The notes under the pieces were generated by a model. It was not told the origin of the DNA. It saw only the letters and a list, made by a program, of their open reading frames with translations, and searched no databases. The translations under genes were made by a program, and so were the position numbers. A stretch of DNA of 64,000 bases, taken from positions 145,154 to 209,153 of the forward strand of contig CACYZF010000006.1 of NCBI GenBank assembly GCA_902778895.1. The letters are read 5' to 3'. The DNA comes from an uncultured bacterium (GTDB lineage: Bacteria; Verrucomicrobiota; Lentisphaeria; Victivallales; UBA1829). Shown one piece after another: positions 8,924-16,510 of the stretch (the stretch's first letter is position 1; each line of letters begins with the position of its first letter).

Positions 8924-9526
8924 TTAATGGAACATGAGAATGAATTCGATGAAAAAAACAAAGAGAAAAAACGGGATCAGAAAGATGTCACCGACCGCGA
9001 TCGGGATGAGATCGATCATACAAATGATTCTGGCAGGCCCGAAACATGAGGTCTCGCAGAACCTTTTTGCGAAAAGGGTTTTCAGAAAAAGAACATACCA
9101 TTTTATCTCAAGAACCGGATAAGAAATAAATATGATCGTACCGAGCAATTTTAGGTCTTTTGTCAGCACGAAGACCCAGAGCCATGGAACCAGAATCGCG
9201 TGAAGCACCGCCAGAATGAGCAAAACCGTTACAGCCCGATACATGTCCTGTCTTTGCTCGCGGGCACAGATGTCGTGAATGGCGGCCTGAACGTAGTGCG
9301 GCGAGCTGGTGTCGCAGATGATGACCGAACTGCCTCGGTGGTGCACAGCGCCGTCGGGATCGTCCTGTTTTGCTTGAGGCGATTCGCCTTCCTTGTCGAG
9401 TTTGCCGCGTGTCCGTGAAATGGTCGGGATCAGGAACAGGAGGATCAGCAGGGCGATGGCGCACAGAAAGCCGCAGATACTGGATATCTCGAGGATACCC
9501 AACAAGATTTGCCCAATTTTTTCCAT
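8924..9526 (-). CDS. Unknown multi-pass membrane protein (paralogue of 9552-10025)
   Basis: The 200-residue protein begins with a hydrophobic segment (ISSICGFLCAIALLILLFLIP). A hydrophilic loop of about 55 residues carries SSPHYVQAAIHDICARE. Three or four further hydrophobic segments follow, ending in ARIICMIDLIPIAVGDIF. The first and last segments match those of the next gene upstream almost residue for residue, so the two are paralogues from a local duplication. The start is supported by AAAGGA just upstream. The loop is larger than in its paralogue. Function unknown. Confidence 0.7.
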   Translation of the reverse strand: MEKIGQILLGILEISSICGFLCAIALLILLFLIPTISRTRGKLDKEGESPQAKQDDPDGAVHHRGSSVIICDTSSPHYVQAAIHDICAREQRQDMYRAVTVLLILAVLHAILVPWLWVFVLTKDLKLLGTIIFISYPVLEIKWYVLFLKTLFAKRFCETSCFGPARIICMIDLIPIAVGDIFLIPFFLFVFFIEFILMFH

Positions 9527-9551
9527 GTTCCGTGTTCCTTTCTGGTCGTGC

Positions 9552-10025
9552 CTAGAAATGTCTGAGAAGGAAAAACCAAATGAGAATGACCGGGATCATA
9601 AGGATGGCGACAAGCGCGATCGGGATCAGATCAATCATGCAAATGATCCTGGCTGGCTTGTAAAAAGGAGTCTCGCGAAACTCCTCTGCGTAGAGGGTTT
9701 TCCGAAAAAGAACATACCAGATGATTTCAAAAGCCGGATAAACAATAAAGAAGATCTGACCGAGCGGTTTTATCAGGATGAGCCCCCAGGGGATCACAAT
9801 CGCGTGAATCGCCGTCAGAAGGAGCAGACGCGTTACAGTCCAGTTCGCGTCCAGATTTTGCTCGTCTTGAAGCGATCCGCTTTCATTGCCGAGTTCGTCA
9901 TGGCTGTCCGTTGCGGATACGTTCGGGATCCGGAACAGGAGGATCAGCAGGGCGATGGAGCACAGGAAGCCGCAGATGCTGGATAACACGAGGACCCCCA
10001 CCAAGACCATTGCAAATTCTTCCAT
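9552..10025 (-). CDS. Unknown multi-pass membrane protein (paralogue of 8924-9526)
   Basis: A 157-residue protein with an N-terminal hydrophobic segment (LSSICGFLCSIALLILLFRIP), a short acidic loop, then hydrophobic segments ending in ARIICMIDLIPIALVAI. The strong match to the downstream gene shows a tandem duplication. I prefer the ATG at 10025 (MEEFAMVL), which has AAAGGA 8 bp upstream. An in-frame ATG at 10076 would overlap the preceding gene and add 17 polar residues. Function unknown. Confidence 0.68.
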   Translation of the reverse strand: MEEFAMVLVGVLVLSSICGFLCSIALLILLFRIPNVSATDSHDELGNESGSLQDEQNLDANWTVTRLLLLTAIHAIVIPWGLILIKPLGQIFFIVYPAFEIIWYVLFRKTLYAEEFRETPFYKPARIICMIDLIPIALVAILMIPVILIWFFLLRHF

Positions 10026-10050
10026 GACCTGTGTTCCTTTCCGGGTTGGT

Positions 10051-10590
10051 TCAGGGGAGGGGGATGACGTCGGCATCGGCGGCCGGCTTGTTCTGTTTAT
10101 TCGGGTTCAGCAGATTGTCGAGGTATTCGTCGGCGGAACGGAGCAGAAGGACGTTCGTGCCGGCATTCTCGCGGATTTCGTTTTCGGCGCGGGGCAGGGG
10201 GATGACGCGCAGGCCGAGCTTTTTCGCCTCGGCCTCGGTGTAACCGACTGCGACGTCGCCCCAGCCTTTGCGGATGGCCTCCGGGATCACGGAGGATTCG
10301 GCGATCTTGAAGACGACCTGAAGCCCGGCTTCATTGGCGGTGCTCTTCACATAGAGCAGGTCGAGCGGATTCGCGCCGTCGCGGTAGAGGCAGATGAAGC
10401 CGCCCGCGGCGGCGATGAGTTGGGACCGTGTCGGGGAGACGTTGTCGGGTTCCGGCTTGGCGTCTTCGAACAAGGCGCAGGAGTACATGAAAAACGGAAG
10501 AAACGCGAGCGCGAGGGAGGCAAGGCCTCCACTGAAATAGTGTCCGGCTGCGTTCGGACACAGGAAGGCTTTGCACCCTTCCAGGTTCAT
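10051..10590 (-). CDS. Unknown protein; 5' end lies inside a repeat element
   Basis: I do not recognise the 179-residue product. Its ATG overlaps the stop of the preceding gene (ATGA), but residues 3-25 are encoded by a two-hairpin repeat (10515-10582). After the repeat comes a hydrophobic segment (LASLALAFLPFFMYSC) that looks like a signal peptide ending in a weak lipobox Cys, then a soluble domain of about 140 residues. The ancestral start may have been replaced when the element arrived, or the gene may now be translated through the element. The soluble part (VFKIAESSVIPEAIRKGW, ADEYLDNLL) suggests a periplasmic or lipid-anchored domain. Confidence 0.55.
   Translation of the reverse strand: MNLEGCKAFLCPNAAGHYFSGGLASLALAFLPFFMYSCALFEDAKPEPDNVSPTRSQLIAAAGGFICLYRDGANPLDLLYVKSTANEAGLQVVFKIAESSVIPEAIRKGWGDVAVGYTEAEAKKLGLRVIPLPRAENEIRENAGTNVLLLRSADEYLDNLLNPNKQNKPAADADVIPLP
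10515..10582. repeat. Two-hairpin REP-like repeat overlapping a gene start
   Basis: GGAGGC/GCCTCC (10516-10530), a spacer ACTGAAATAG, then GTGTCCG/CGGACAC (10540-10561), then a further imperfect GGAAGG/CCCTTCC hairpin (10563-10582). Same layout as the copies at 16262-16500. It lies inside the predicted coding region of the 10051-10590 gene, close to its start. Confidence 0.8.
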
Positions 10591-12122
10591 TTCTTCGCGG
10601 CTCCGCCGTTCCAGATGATGCGCTTCGACCAGCGTTTTTCGCCCTGCAACTTGCCGACGGCGAAGCAGTTGCCGTTGGTGTCGATCACGCAGAACGCGTG
10701 AATGGCGTCATGGTAGAAGACGAACACATTGTCTCCGGCCGTGGCGGGACGGAGCTGTTCCATGATCACGCTGTCGGCGGCCTCCAGAGTGGCGGGGTCG
10801 ATGATGTCAATGCGGCCTTTGACCTTGAACGCGACGCCGATCTGGCTGCCCTGTTCCACGGGGATCGCGAATCCCGCGCTGCGTCCGTCGAGCGAATCCT
10901 TCATGGAGGAGCGCACGAAGATCGGCGCGGAATCGTCGCGGTAGGCCGGGCAGAGGAGGAAATCGGTCTGTGCGCCGTTGAAGAAATAAATGGCGACGGG
11001 TTTCCAGCCGAGGTCAAGCGTAGTAATGGATTTGCGTCTGTATTTCGCGGAGGGAGTAAGATCGAAGTACTCGATGGCCTTCAGCGAGGCGGCGGCGAGG
11101 GACTTCCCGTCCGGCGTGACCGCAAGCGCCGAGGCGGGCGAGACGGTTTCGAACGTGTGGAACGGGAGCTCGGAATCCTTGGCGACGGGGAGATGGATGC
11201 AGAAAACGGTCGAGCCGAAGAAGCCGGAGCAGATGATCCGGTCCTGCATGGCGAGCAGTGCGATGTCCTCCGGTCCGATCTTCGCGTTGAACGGGAACGA
11301 AAGCGGAAGGAAGCCCTGTTCCTTTCCCGCCGCGAGGTCGAGCGTGGCAAGCCCGAAATCCTGTTTGATGGAGAGCTGCGGAAACGCAATGGCGGCCAGC
11401 GTGGTGCTTCCGGGGATGAACGCAAGCTTCTTCAGCATGCGGCCGACCGTGAAGGCGCGGATGACCTGCCAGTCCGAAGTGTTGACCAGGATGATCCGCG
11501 AGCCGTTCGGGCCGAGCGCCGTGCCGGTCCGTTCGGCAATGGCGAGCACGGAGCCGTCCTGCGAAATGGCAAAGGCGTCAAGGCGCGCGCCGCGGAACCC
11601 CTGCGAGGCGAAGGCCGGATGCCAGAGAAAAGCCGTTTCCGAATCGCCGTCCGTGATCTTTTCCGCGAGGGAATCGGCGGGGAGCTTCGAGGTGAGGGGA
11701 ATCTGGCGTCTGGATTCGCGGATCGGCTGGATGGAAGACTTCGGCACCGAACGGACGTTGGTGGAATCAACCTCGATCTCCGGGAGTTTGTCTACCTTGA
11801 TCGTGTTGGGATTTGTTTTCGGCGTGGCGGTGATGGAGAGCGAACCGTCGCGAATGCTGTTCCGTTCCTGCCCGTCCGACTCGGACTGTGTCTGAGGTGC
11901 GACCGCTTCAGGTTTGGCTTGTGCCGAGGCCTGGGGCGGAGCCGGGGTCTTCCGGACGGGTTGATCCTTTTCTTCCGGCTGCGTTCGAGCCGCCTCGATT
12001 CCGGCGGAAGGTTTTGAGGAGGCGGACACTGAATGATTCATTTGCGCGAAAACGGCGCCGAAGACCGCTGCGATCACAACGGCTGCGGGCATCAGTGCGA
12101 GTTTCGGGACGGATCGTTTCAT
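10587..12122 (-). CDS. Secreted/anchored protein with WD40-like propeller
   Basis: A 511-residue protein with an N-terminal hydrophobic segment (LMPAAVVIAAVFGAVFA), a Pro/Gln/Glu-rich linker (about residues 35-125), then a domain with beta-propeller character. Repeated phrases such as FAISQDGSVLAIAERTG, LKKLAFIPGSTTLAAIAF and ALAVTPDGKSLAAASLKA are typical of WD40-like blades. I cannot assign a function; propellers usually bind proteins. It lies 40 nt after ilvE and is coupled by ATGA to the next gene. Confidence 0.75.
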   Translation of the reverse strand: MKRSVPKLALMPAAVVIAAVFGAVFAQMNHSVSASSKPSAGIEAARTQPEEKDQPVRKTPAPPQASAQAKPEAVAPQTQSESDGQERNSIRDGSLSITATPKTNPNTIKVDKLPEIEVDSTNVRSVPKSSIQPIRESRRQIPLTSKLPADSLAEKITDGDSETAFLWHPAFASQGFRGARLDAFAISQDGSVLAIAERTGTALGPNGSRIILVNTSDWQVIRAFTVGRMLKKLAFIPGSTTLAAIAFPQLSIKQDFGLATLDLAAGKEQGFLPLSFPFNAKIGPEDIALLAMQDRIICSGFFGSTVFCIHLPVAKDSELPFHTFETVSPASALAVTPDGKSLAAASLKAIEYFDLTPSAKYRRKSITTLDLGWKPVAIYFFNGAQTDFLLCPAYRDDSAPIFVRSSMKDSLDGRSAGFAIPVEQGSQIGVAFKVKGRIDIIDPATLEAADSVIMEQLRPATAGDNVFVFYHDAIHAFCVIDTNGNCFAVGKLQGEKRWSKRIIWNGGAAKK

Positions 12123-12162
12123 GTGCGCCTCCCTGGTGCTGAGGTTGAGCTTAAAACCGGCC

Positions 12163-13194
12163 TCAGATGGTGTAGAGCCAGTCGTGCGTGTCTTCCAGTT
12201 CGCCTCTCTGGATGCCGGTGAGGCGGTCGTAGAGCCGCTGGGAGATCGGGCCGCATTCGTGGCCGTATTCGATGACCTTGCCGTGGATGGTGACGGAGGA
12301 GATCGGGGTGATGACGACGGCGGTGCCGCAGGCGTCGACTTCGGCGAAGGTCGGGAGTTCCTCCTCGGCGACGATCGGGCGTTTTTCGACGGTGAGGCCG
12401 AGGTCGCGGGCGACCTGCATGAGGGACATGTTGGTCACGCTGGGGAGGATGGACGGGGAGTCGCTGGTGACGTACTTGCCGTCCTTCGTGATGGCGAGGA
12501 AGTTGCTGGTGCCGAATTCATCGATGTACTTGTGCTCGCGCGGGTCGAGGAAGAGCGGGATGGGGAATCCGGCCTTCTTGGCGAGCTTGGCGGGCATGAG
12601 GGACGCGCCGTAGTTGCCGGCGACCTTGAACTGGCCCATGCCTTTCGGCGCTGCGCGGTCGAAGTCCTCGATGACGAGCGCGGGAACGCCCTTCAGGCCT
12701 TCCTTGTAGTACGCGCCGACGGGCATGACCATGATAAGGAAATCGTATTCCGTGGCGGGGGAGACGCCGATCTGCGGGCCGGTGCCGATGAAGAGCGGAC
12801 GGATGTACATGGATCCGCCGGATTCGCAGGGCGGGACGTAGTCGATGTTGTCGAGGACGACGCGATGGATGGCGTCGAGGTACATTTCCTCGGGGATCTC
12901 GGGATGGAGCAGCTGATGTCCGGTGCGGTTCATGCGCTTGATGTTTTCCCATGGACGGAAGACGCGGACTTTGCCGTCTTTGCAGCGGAACGCCTTCATG
13001 CCTTCGAAGCAGGCCTGTCCGTAGTGGAGGCAGGTGGCCGCGATGCTCATGGAGATGGTGGGATCAGTTCTGAGTTCGCCTTTGTCCCAGGCGCCGTCTT
13101 TCCAGTGGAAGGCGATGTGGGAGCGGGTGGGCATGAAACCGAAAGAGAGAGCCGACCAGTCGATGTCGGTGCGGATGGGACGGGGATAGTCCAT
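12163..13194 (-). CDS. ilvE: Branched-chain-amino-acid aminotransferase
   Basis: PLP enzyme interconverting Val/Leu/Ile and their 2-oxo acids with glutamate, in the cytoplasm. The product of about 343 residues is full length for the eukaryote-like (BCAT2-type) branch, longer than E. coli IlvE. Key features are YGQACFEGMKAFR, the GSMYIRPLFIGTG region, the PLP-lysine context MGQFKVAGNYGAS, and FGTSNFLAI. I chose the ATG at 13194 (MDYPRP) because GGAG lies 6 bp upstream; an ATG at 13206 is also in frame. It has its own promoter (13262-13289), divergent from pal. Confidence 0.92.
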   Translation of the reverse strand: MDYPRPIRTDIDWSALSFGFMPTRSHIAFHWKDGAWDKGELRTDPTISMSIAATCLHYGQACFEGMKAFRCKDGKVRVFRPWENIKRMNRTGHQLLHPEIPEEMYLDAIHRVVLDNIDYVPPCESGGSMYIRPLFIGTGPQIGVSPATEYDFLIMVMPVGAYYKEGLKGVPALVIEDFDRAAPKGMGQFKVAGNYGASLMPAKLAKKAGFPIPLFLDPREHKYIDEFGTSNFLAITKDGKYVTSDSPSILPSVTNMSLMQVARDLGLTVEKRPIVAEEELPTFAEVDACGTAVVITPISSVTIHGKVIEYGHECGPISQRLYDRLTGIQRGELEDTHDWLYTI

Positions 13195-13261
13195 AAAAAA
13201 CTCCATTTGTTAAACGATGCGGCGGCGAGAAAAGGCCGTCAAAATGAAATGAACATAAAGA

Positions 13262-13289
13262 AATTTACACGATTTTCGGCGATAGTCAA
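13262..13289 (-). promoter_or_regulatory. ilvE promoter
   Basis: On the minus strand TTGACT (13284-13289), a 16 bp spacer and TAAATT (13262-13267). It lies back to back with the pal promoter. Confidence 0.65.
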
Positions 13290-13309
13290 TGTTTTTTTCA
13301 GAAATCGTA

Positions 13310-13337
13310 TTGATTTTTTTCGTTTTTGGGCTAATTT
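13310..13337 (+). promoter_or_regulatory. pal promoter
   Basis: TTGATT (13310-13315), a 16 bp spacer and TAATTT (13332-13337), about 48 bp before the pal start codon. Confidence 0.6.
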
Positions 13338-13384
13338 AATGGATGTATGTTGTATCAGCAACCAAACATGAAGGAATTTTCCCA

Positions 13385-14074
13385 ATGAAATTATCCCGTC
13401 TCTCCATTCTCGCCGTGGCGGCGCTGAGCTGCGCCGCATTCGCCATCTCCTGTGAATCCGACGATGCCAGCGCGCTTGCACCGTTCTGGGCGGACGGTGA
13501 CGTCGACGGCGACGCCATGAAAGGCGGCGCCGGAAACGGCCTGAACGGAGACGGATTCGGCGATGCCGGCCTGAACGGCGGCGATGCCGGCCTGAACGGC
13601 GGCGACGGCTTCGGCGACGGCGGCCTGAACGGCGGTGACGGCTTTGACCCGAACGGCCCCGGCGCTTACGGCGAAGACCTGAACAAGACCCCGTACATCG
13701 ACGGTTTCGGCGCGAGAATCGAGGGCGTCGAATTCCAGCCGCTCTATTTCCCCTATGATGCGAACACCATCTCCTCCTCCGAGGAAAACAAGGTCGCGGC
13801 GGTCGCACAGTATCTGCTCGGTCACCCCGAGGCGGGCGTCGTGGTGGAAGGCTACTGCGATGAACGCGGCACCGACGAATACAACCGCGCCCTCGGCGAA
13901 CGCCGCGCTCTCGCCGCCAGTGAAATGCTCATCGACATCTACGGCATCGAAGCCGCCCGCATCAAGACGGTCAGCTACGGCGAAGAACGTCCGGCCGTGA
14001 CCGGCACTGGCGATTCTGTCTGGACCAAGAACCGCCGCGACGAGTTTGTGCCCGTGTATCTGAAGAACAACTGA
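13385..14074 (+). CDS. pal: Peptidoglycan-associated (OmpA-like) lipoprotein Pal
   Basis: A 229-residue outer-membrane lipoprotein that tethers the outer membrane to peptidoglycan. The signal peptide ends in a lipobox (AAFAISC, Cys at about residue 23). A Gly/Asn/Asp-rich linker follows (about residues 40-88) with several GLNGGD-type repeats. The C-terminal OmpA domain has LYFPYDANTIS, the VVVEGYCDERGTDEYNRALG peptidoglycan-binding motif and RRALAASEML. I chose the ATG at 13385, preceded by AAGGA, over the upstream in-frame ATG at 13343, because the signal peptide starts here. No tol genes are adjacent. Confidence 0.9.
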   Translation: MKLSRLSILAVAALSCAAFAISCESDDASALAPFWADGDVDGDAMKGGAGNGLNGDGFGDAGLNGGDAGLNGGDGFGDGGLNGGDGFDPNGPGAYGEDLNKTPYIDGFGARIEGVEFQPLYFPYDANTISSSEENKVAAVAQYLLGHPEAGVVVEGYCDERGTDEYNRALGERRALAASEMLIDIYGIEAARIKTVSYGEERPAVTGTGDSVWTKNRRDEFVPVYLKNN

Positions 14075-14102
14075 TCCGGGGGACGGTTTCGATTCAAACA
14101 CG

Positions 14103-14135
14103 AATCCGGGCACAGGCGACTGTTGCCCGGATTTT
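14103..14135 (+). terminator. Terminator after pal
   Basis: AATCCGGGCA (14103-14112) pairs with TGCCCGGATT (14124-14133), followed by T-rich sequence just before truA. Confidence 0.65.
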
Positions 14136-14159
14136 ACTTTTTCAGGCAGGAACGGACGT

Positions 14160-15080
14160 ATGACATTGCAGTACGAAACAGCAGAATCCGCCGGAGCGGA
14201 AAACGCCGTGACCGGCGAAGCCCGGGCTGTATCTGTTTCCACGCCTGAAAACGAGCTTGTTCCTCCCTCAGAATCCGCTCCCCGGACGACGTTCAGGATG
14301 GAGCTGTCGTTCGACGGTACCGCCTACCACGGCTGGCAGCGTCAGCCGAACGGCATCACGGTGCAGGAAGTGATCGAGGAAAAACTGTACCGTCTCTTCG
14401 GCGAACGCGAACACATCCGGATTCAGGGCAGCAGCCGCACGGACGCCGGAGTCCACGCGCTCGGCATGGTATGTTCCTTCTCCGCGCCGCCTTCGCCGTA
14501 CATCCCGGACTGGAAGCTCAAAAAAGCGATGAACCGTCTGCTCCCGGACGATATCCGCGTCCGTACCGCCGAGGTCGTGAAGGACGGTTTCAACGCGCGG
14601 TTCGATGCACTCGCGAAATCCTATGTCTACGTGGTCAACACCGGCGACATCAACCCGTTCAGCGGACGCTATTCGTGGCACATGGAGGACATGACGGAGA
14701 TCGGCGCCCTGCGCGAAGCGGTCAAGCACGTCGAGGGGCGGCACGATTTCTCCACGTTCACGGTCGAGCGCGGCAAGATCGACGATCCGGTCCGCACGAT
14801 CCTCCGCAGCGAGATCGTCACGTTCGGCCCGCTCGTCTGCATGTACTTCCTCGGCACGGGATTCCTCTACAAAATGGTCCGCAGCATGGTCGGCGCGCTG
14901 ATGTTCGTGGGGCGCGGCCGCATGACGCCGGACGAATTCCGGGGCATCCTGCTGGCCTGCGACCGCGCGAAGTGCAAGGACACCGCGCCCGCCCGGGGCC
15001 TTTTCCTCAAACGCGTTTTCTACGAACCCGACGCTTGGCTGGACGACCTGCCGGCACGCCCGCCGTTCTGGATCGCATGA
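14160..15080 (+). CDS. truA: tRNA pseudouridine(38-40) synthase TruA
   Basis: Converts uridines 38-40 of the tRNA anticodon arm to pseudouridine. The 306-residue protein has an N-terminal extension of about 40 residues before the family start (FRMELSFDGTAYHGWQRQPN). The catalytic Asp lies in QGSSRTDAGVHALG. FNARFDALAKSYVYVV and GTGFLYKMVRSMVGAL are further family motifs. AGGA lies 8 bp before the ATG at 14160, so the extension appears to be translated. Its composition (Ala/Glu/Ser-rich) suggests a disordered tail. Confidence 0.93.
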   Translation: MTLQYETAESAGAENAVTGEARAVSVSTPENELVPPSESAPRTTFRMELSFDGTAYHGWQRQPNGITVQEVIEEKLYRLFGEREHIRIQGSSRTDAGVHALGMVCSFSAPPSPYIPDWKLKKAMNRLLPDDIRVRTAEVVKDGFNARFDALAKSYVYVVNTGDINPFSGRYSWHMEDMTEIGALREAVKHVEGRHDFSTFTVERGKIDDPVRTILRSEIVTFGPLVCMYFLGTGFLYKMVRSMVGALMFVGRGRMTPDEFRGILLACDRAKCKDTAPARGLFLKRVFYEPDAWLDDLPARPPFWIA

Positions 15081-15135
15081 TCCGGATAAACGACCGAAGT
15101 CAACCCGCACACCTCAGCATAAGGACAGAACCGAT

Positions 15136-16260
15136 ATGAACACAGCAGAAAACATCCCCGAAGCACCCGTCATCCTGGCGGCGAACAGGATTAGCATCCA
15201 GGACCGCTACAGCATGGAACGCCTCCGCGATCTTACCCTCGAAATCCGCAGGGGCGACGTCATCGCGCTGATCGGCTCGTCCGAACCTGCAAAACGTCTT
15301 CTGCTGCGCTGCCTGGACCTGCTGGAACAGCCCGATGGCGGCAATATTGAGCTGAACGGCGAACCGGTGATGTGGCGGCACGGCGGAGCGGACCGCGCAC
15401 GTAGAAACATCGGGATCGCGTTTTCGCGCGAATCCCTGTTTCTGAATCTCTCTGTGATGGATAATATGATCCTTGCGCCCCTCGATGGATCATCCCATGA
15501 GGATGAAATGCTGGTCCTCGAACGGGCAAAATCCCTGCTGAAGTTCGCCGGGCTTTCCGGCGCCGCGGAAGAGCTGCCCGTCGACCTTTCTGCGGGACAG
15601 CGTCGGCGTCTGGCCATTGTGCGTGCGCTGATGCTTCAGCCCCGGATCCTGCTGATCGAAGATCCCGGCGCGGATCTGCTTCCTGCCGAGAAGAACGAGG
15701 TGTATGCCCTCATCCGTGCCGTGAAGAAGACCGGCCTGGCGATCTTCTTCTCAACGCGCGATCTGGATTTTGTCCGCGAGATCGCCACGCGGGTGGTTTT
15801 CATGGCGGACGGCATGATCCGTGAGGACGGTACGGTGAAGGAAGTCCTGGATCATCCGCAGTATGACCGGACACAGGCGTTCGTCCGGAAGAATACGGGA
15901 TTCTATCGCGAGTTCAACGCGCGTTCGTTCGACGACTATGAATTCGAGGGCGCGATCGAGGCTTTTGCCGCCGGAAAACTGATTTCCCCCGAACGCCGCC
16001 GCAAGCTTTGCAACGCGCTGAAGATCCTGCTTGCCCGGATGATTTTTCCGCATGTCACCAGAATCATCCTGACGCTTGATGTGGATGCGAAAACGGGAGA
16101 TATGGTCGCGGTCGCACAGTATTCCGGAAACAGTTTCGATCCGCTTTCCCTTGACAGCAAGGAGGCGGAATCCGCGAAGTTCGAACTCTTCACCTTCGTC
16201 AAATCCGTGAAATATCATCTGCCCGCGTCCGGCAGAAATGAGGTCGTCATCACCGTCTGA
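15136..16260 (+). CDS. Degenerate ABC ATPase with a GHKL-like C-terminal domain
   Basis: The first 245 residues align by eye with amino-acid-importer ATPases (GlnQ/HisP type), including RTQAFVRKNTGF at the domain end. However, the catalytic motifs are altered. The P-loop reads GSSEPAKRLLLRC, without the GxGKS/T pattern. Walker B reads ILLIEDPGADL. The switch His is replaced by Arg in FFSTRDLDF. LSAGQRRRLAIVRAL is near normal. The last 115 residues (RIILTLDVDAKTGDMVAVAQ, YSGNSFDPLSL, GRNEVVITV) are not typical of ABC ATPases and recall a degenerate GHKL/RsbW-like ATPase fold; that reading is inference. No permease or binding protein is adjacent. Probably non-hydrolysing and regulatory. Confidence 0.75.
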   Translation: MNTAENIPEAPVILAANRISIQDRYSMERLRDLTLEIRRGDVIALIGSSEPAKRLLLRCLDLLEQPDGGNIELNGEPVMWRHGGADRARRNIGIAFSRESLFLNLSVMDNMILAPLDGSSHEDEMLVLERAKSLLKFAGLSGAAEELPVDLSAGQRRRLAIVRALMLQPRILLIEDPGADLLPAEKNEVYALIRAVKKTGLAIFFSTRDLDFVREIATRVVFMADGMIREDGTVKEVLDHPQYDRTQAFVRKNTGFYREFNARSFDDYEFEGAIEAFAAGKLISPERRRKLCNALKILLARMIFPHVTRIILTLDVDAKTGDMVAVAQYSGNSFDPLSLDSKEAESAKFELFTFVKSVKYHLPASGRNEVVITV

Positions 16261-16261
16261 T

Positions 16262-16500
16262 GGGGAGGCAGAGCCTCCACTGCGGTAGTGCTCTCAGCTT
16301 CGCTTGAGCACGGGGAGGCAGAGCCTCCACTGCGGTAGTGCTCTCAGCTTCGCTTGAGCACGGGAGGCAGAGCCTCCACTGCGGTAGTGCTCTCAGCTTC
16401 GCTTGAGCACGGGAGGCAGAGCCTCCACTGCGGCAATGTCCGGCTACGCTCGTGGAGGGCAAGCCCTCCACGGAAGTAGTGCCAGGCTACGCTCGGACAC
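16262..16500. repeat. Tandem array of about 50 bp two-hairpin repeats
   Basis: Starting one base after the preceding stop codon are units at 16262-16311, 16312-16361 and 16362-16410 (50, 50 and 49 bp, nearly identical), then diverged units to 16500. Each has GGAGGC/GCCTCC, a spacer ACTGCGGTAG, and GTGCTC/GAGCAC with an inner AGC-TTC-GCT. The last units change to GTCCGG- and CGGACAC-type stems and GGAGGGC/GCCCTCC. There are no unique spacers, so this is not CRISPR. Confidence 0.92.
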
Positions 16501-16510
16501 GGGATTAAGT

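Noticed and set aside
16262-16500. CRISPR array
   Set aside because: Units are directly tandem with no unique spacers and no cas genes nearby. The same holds for 43928-44138.
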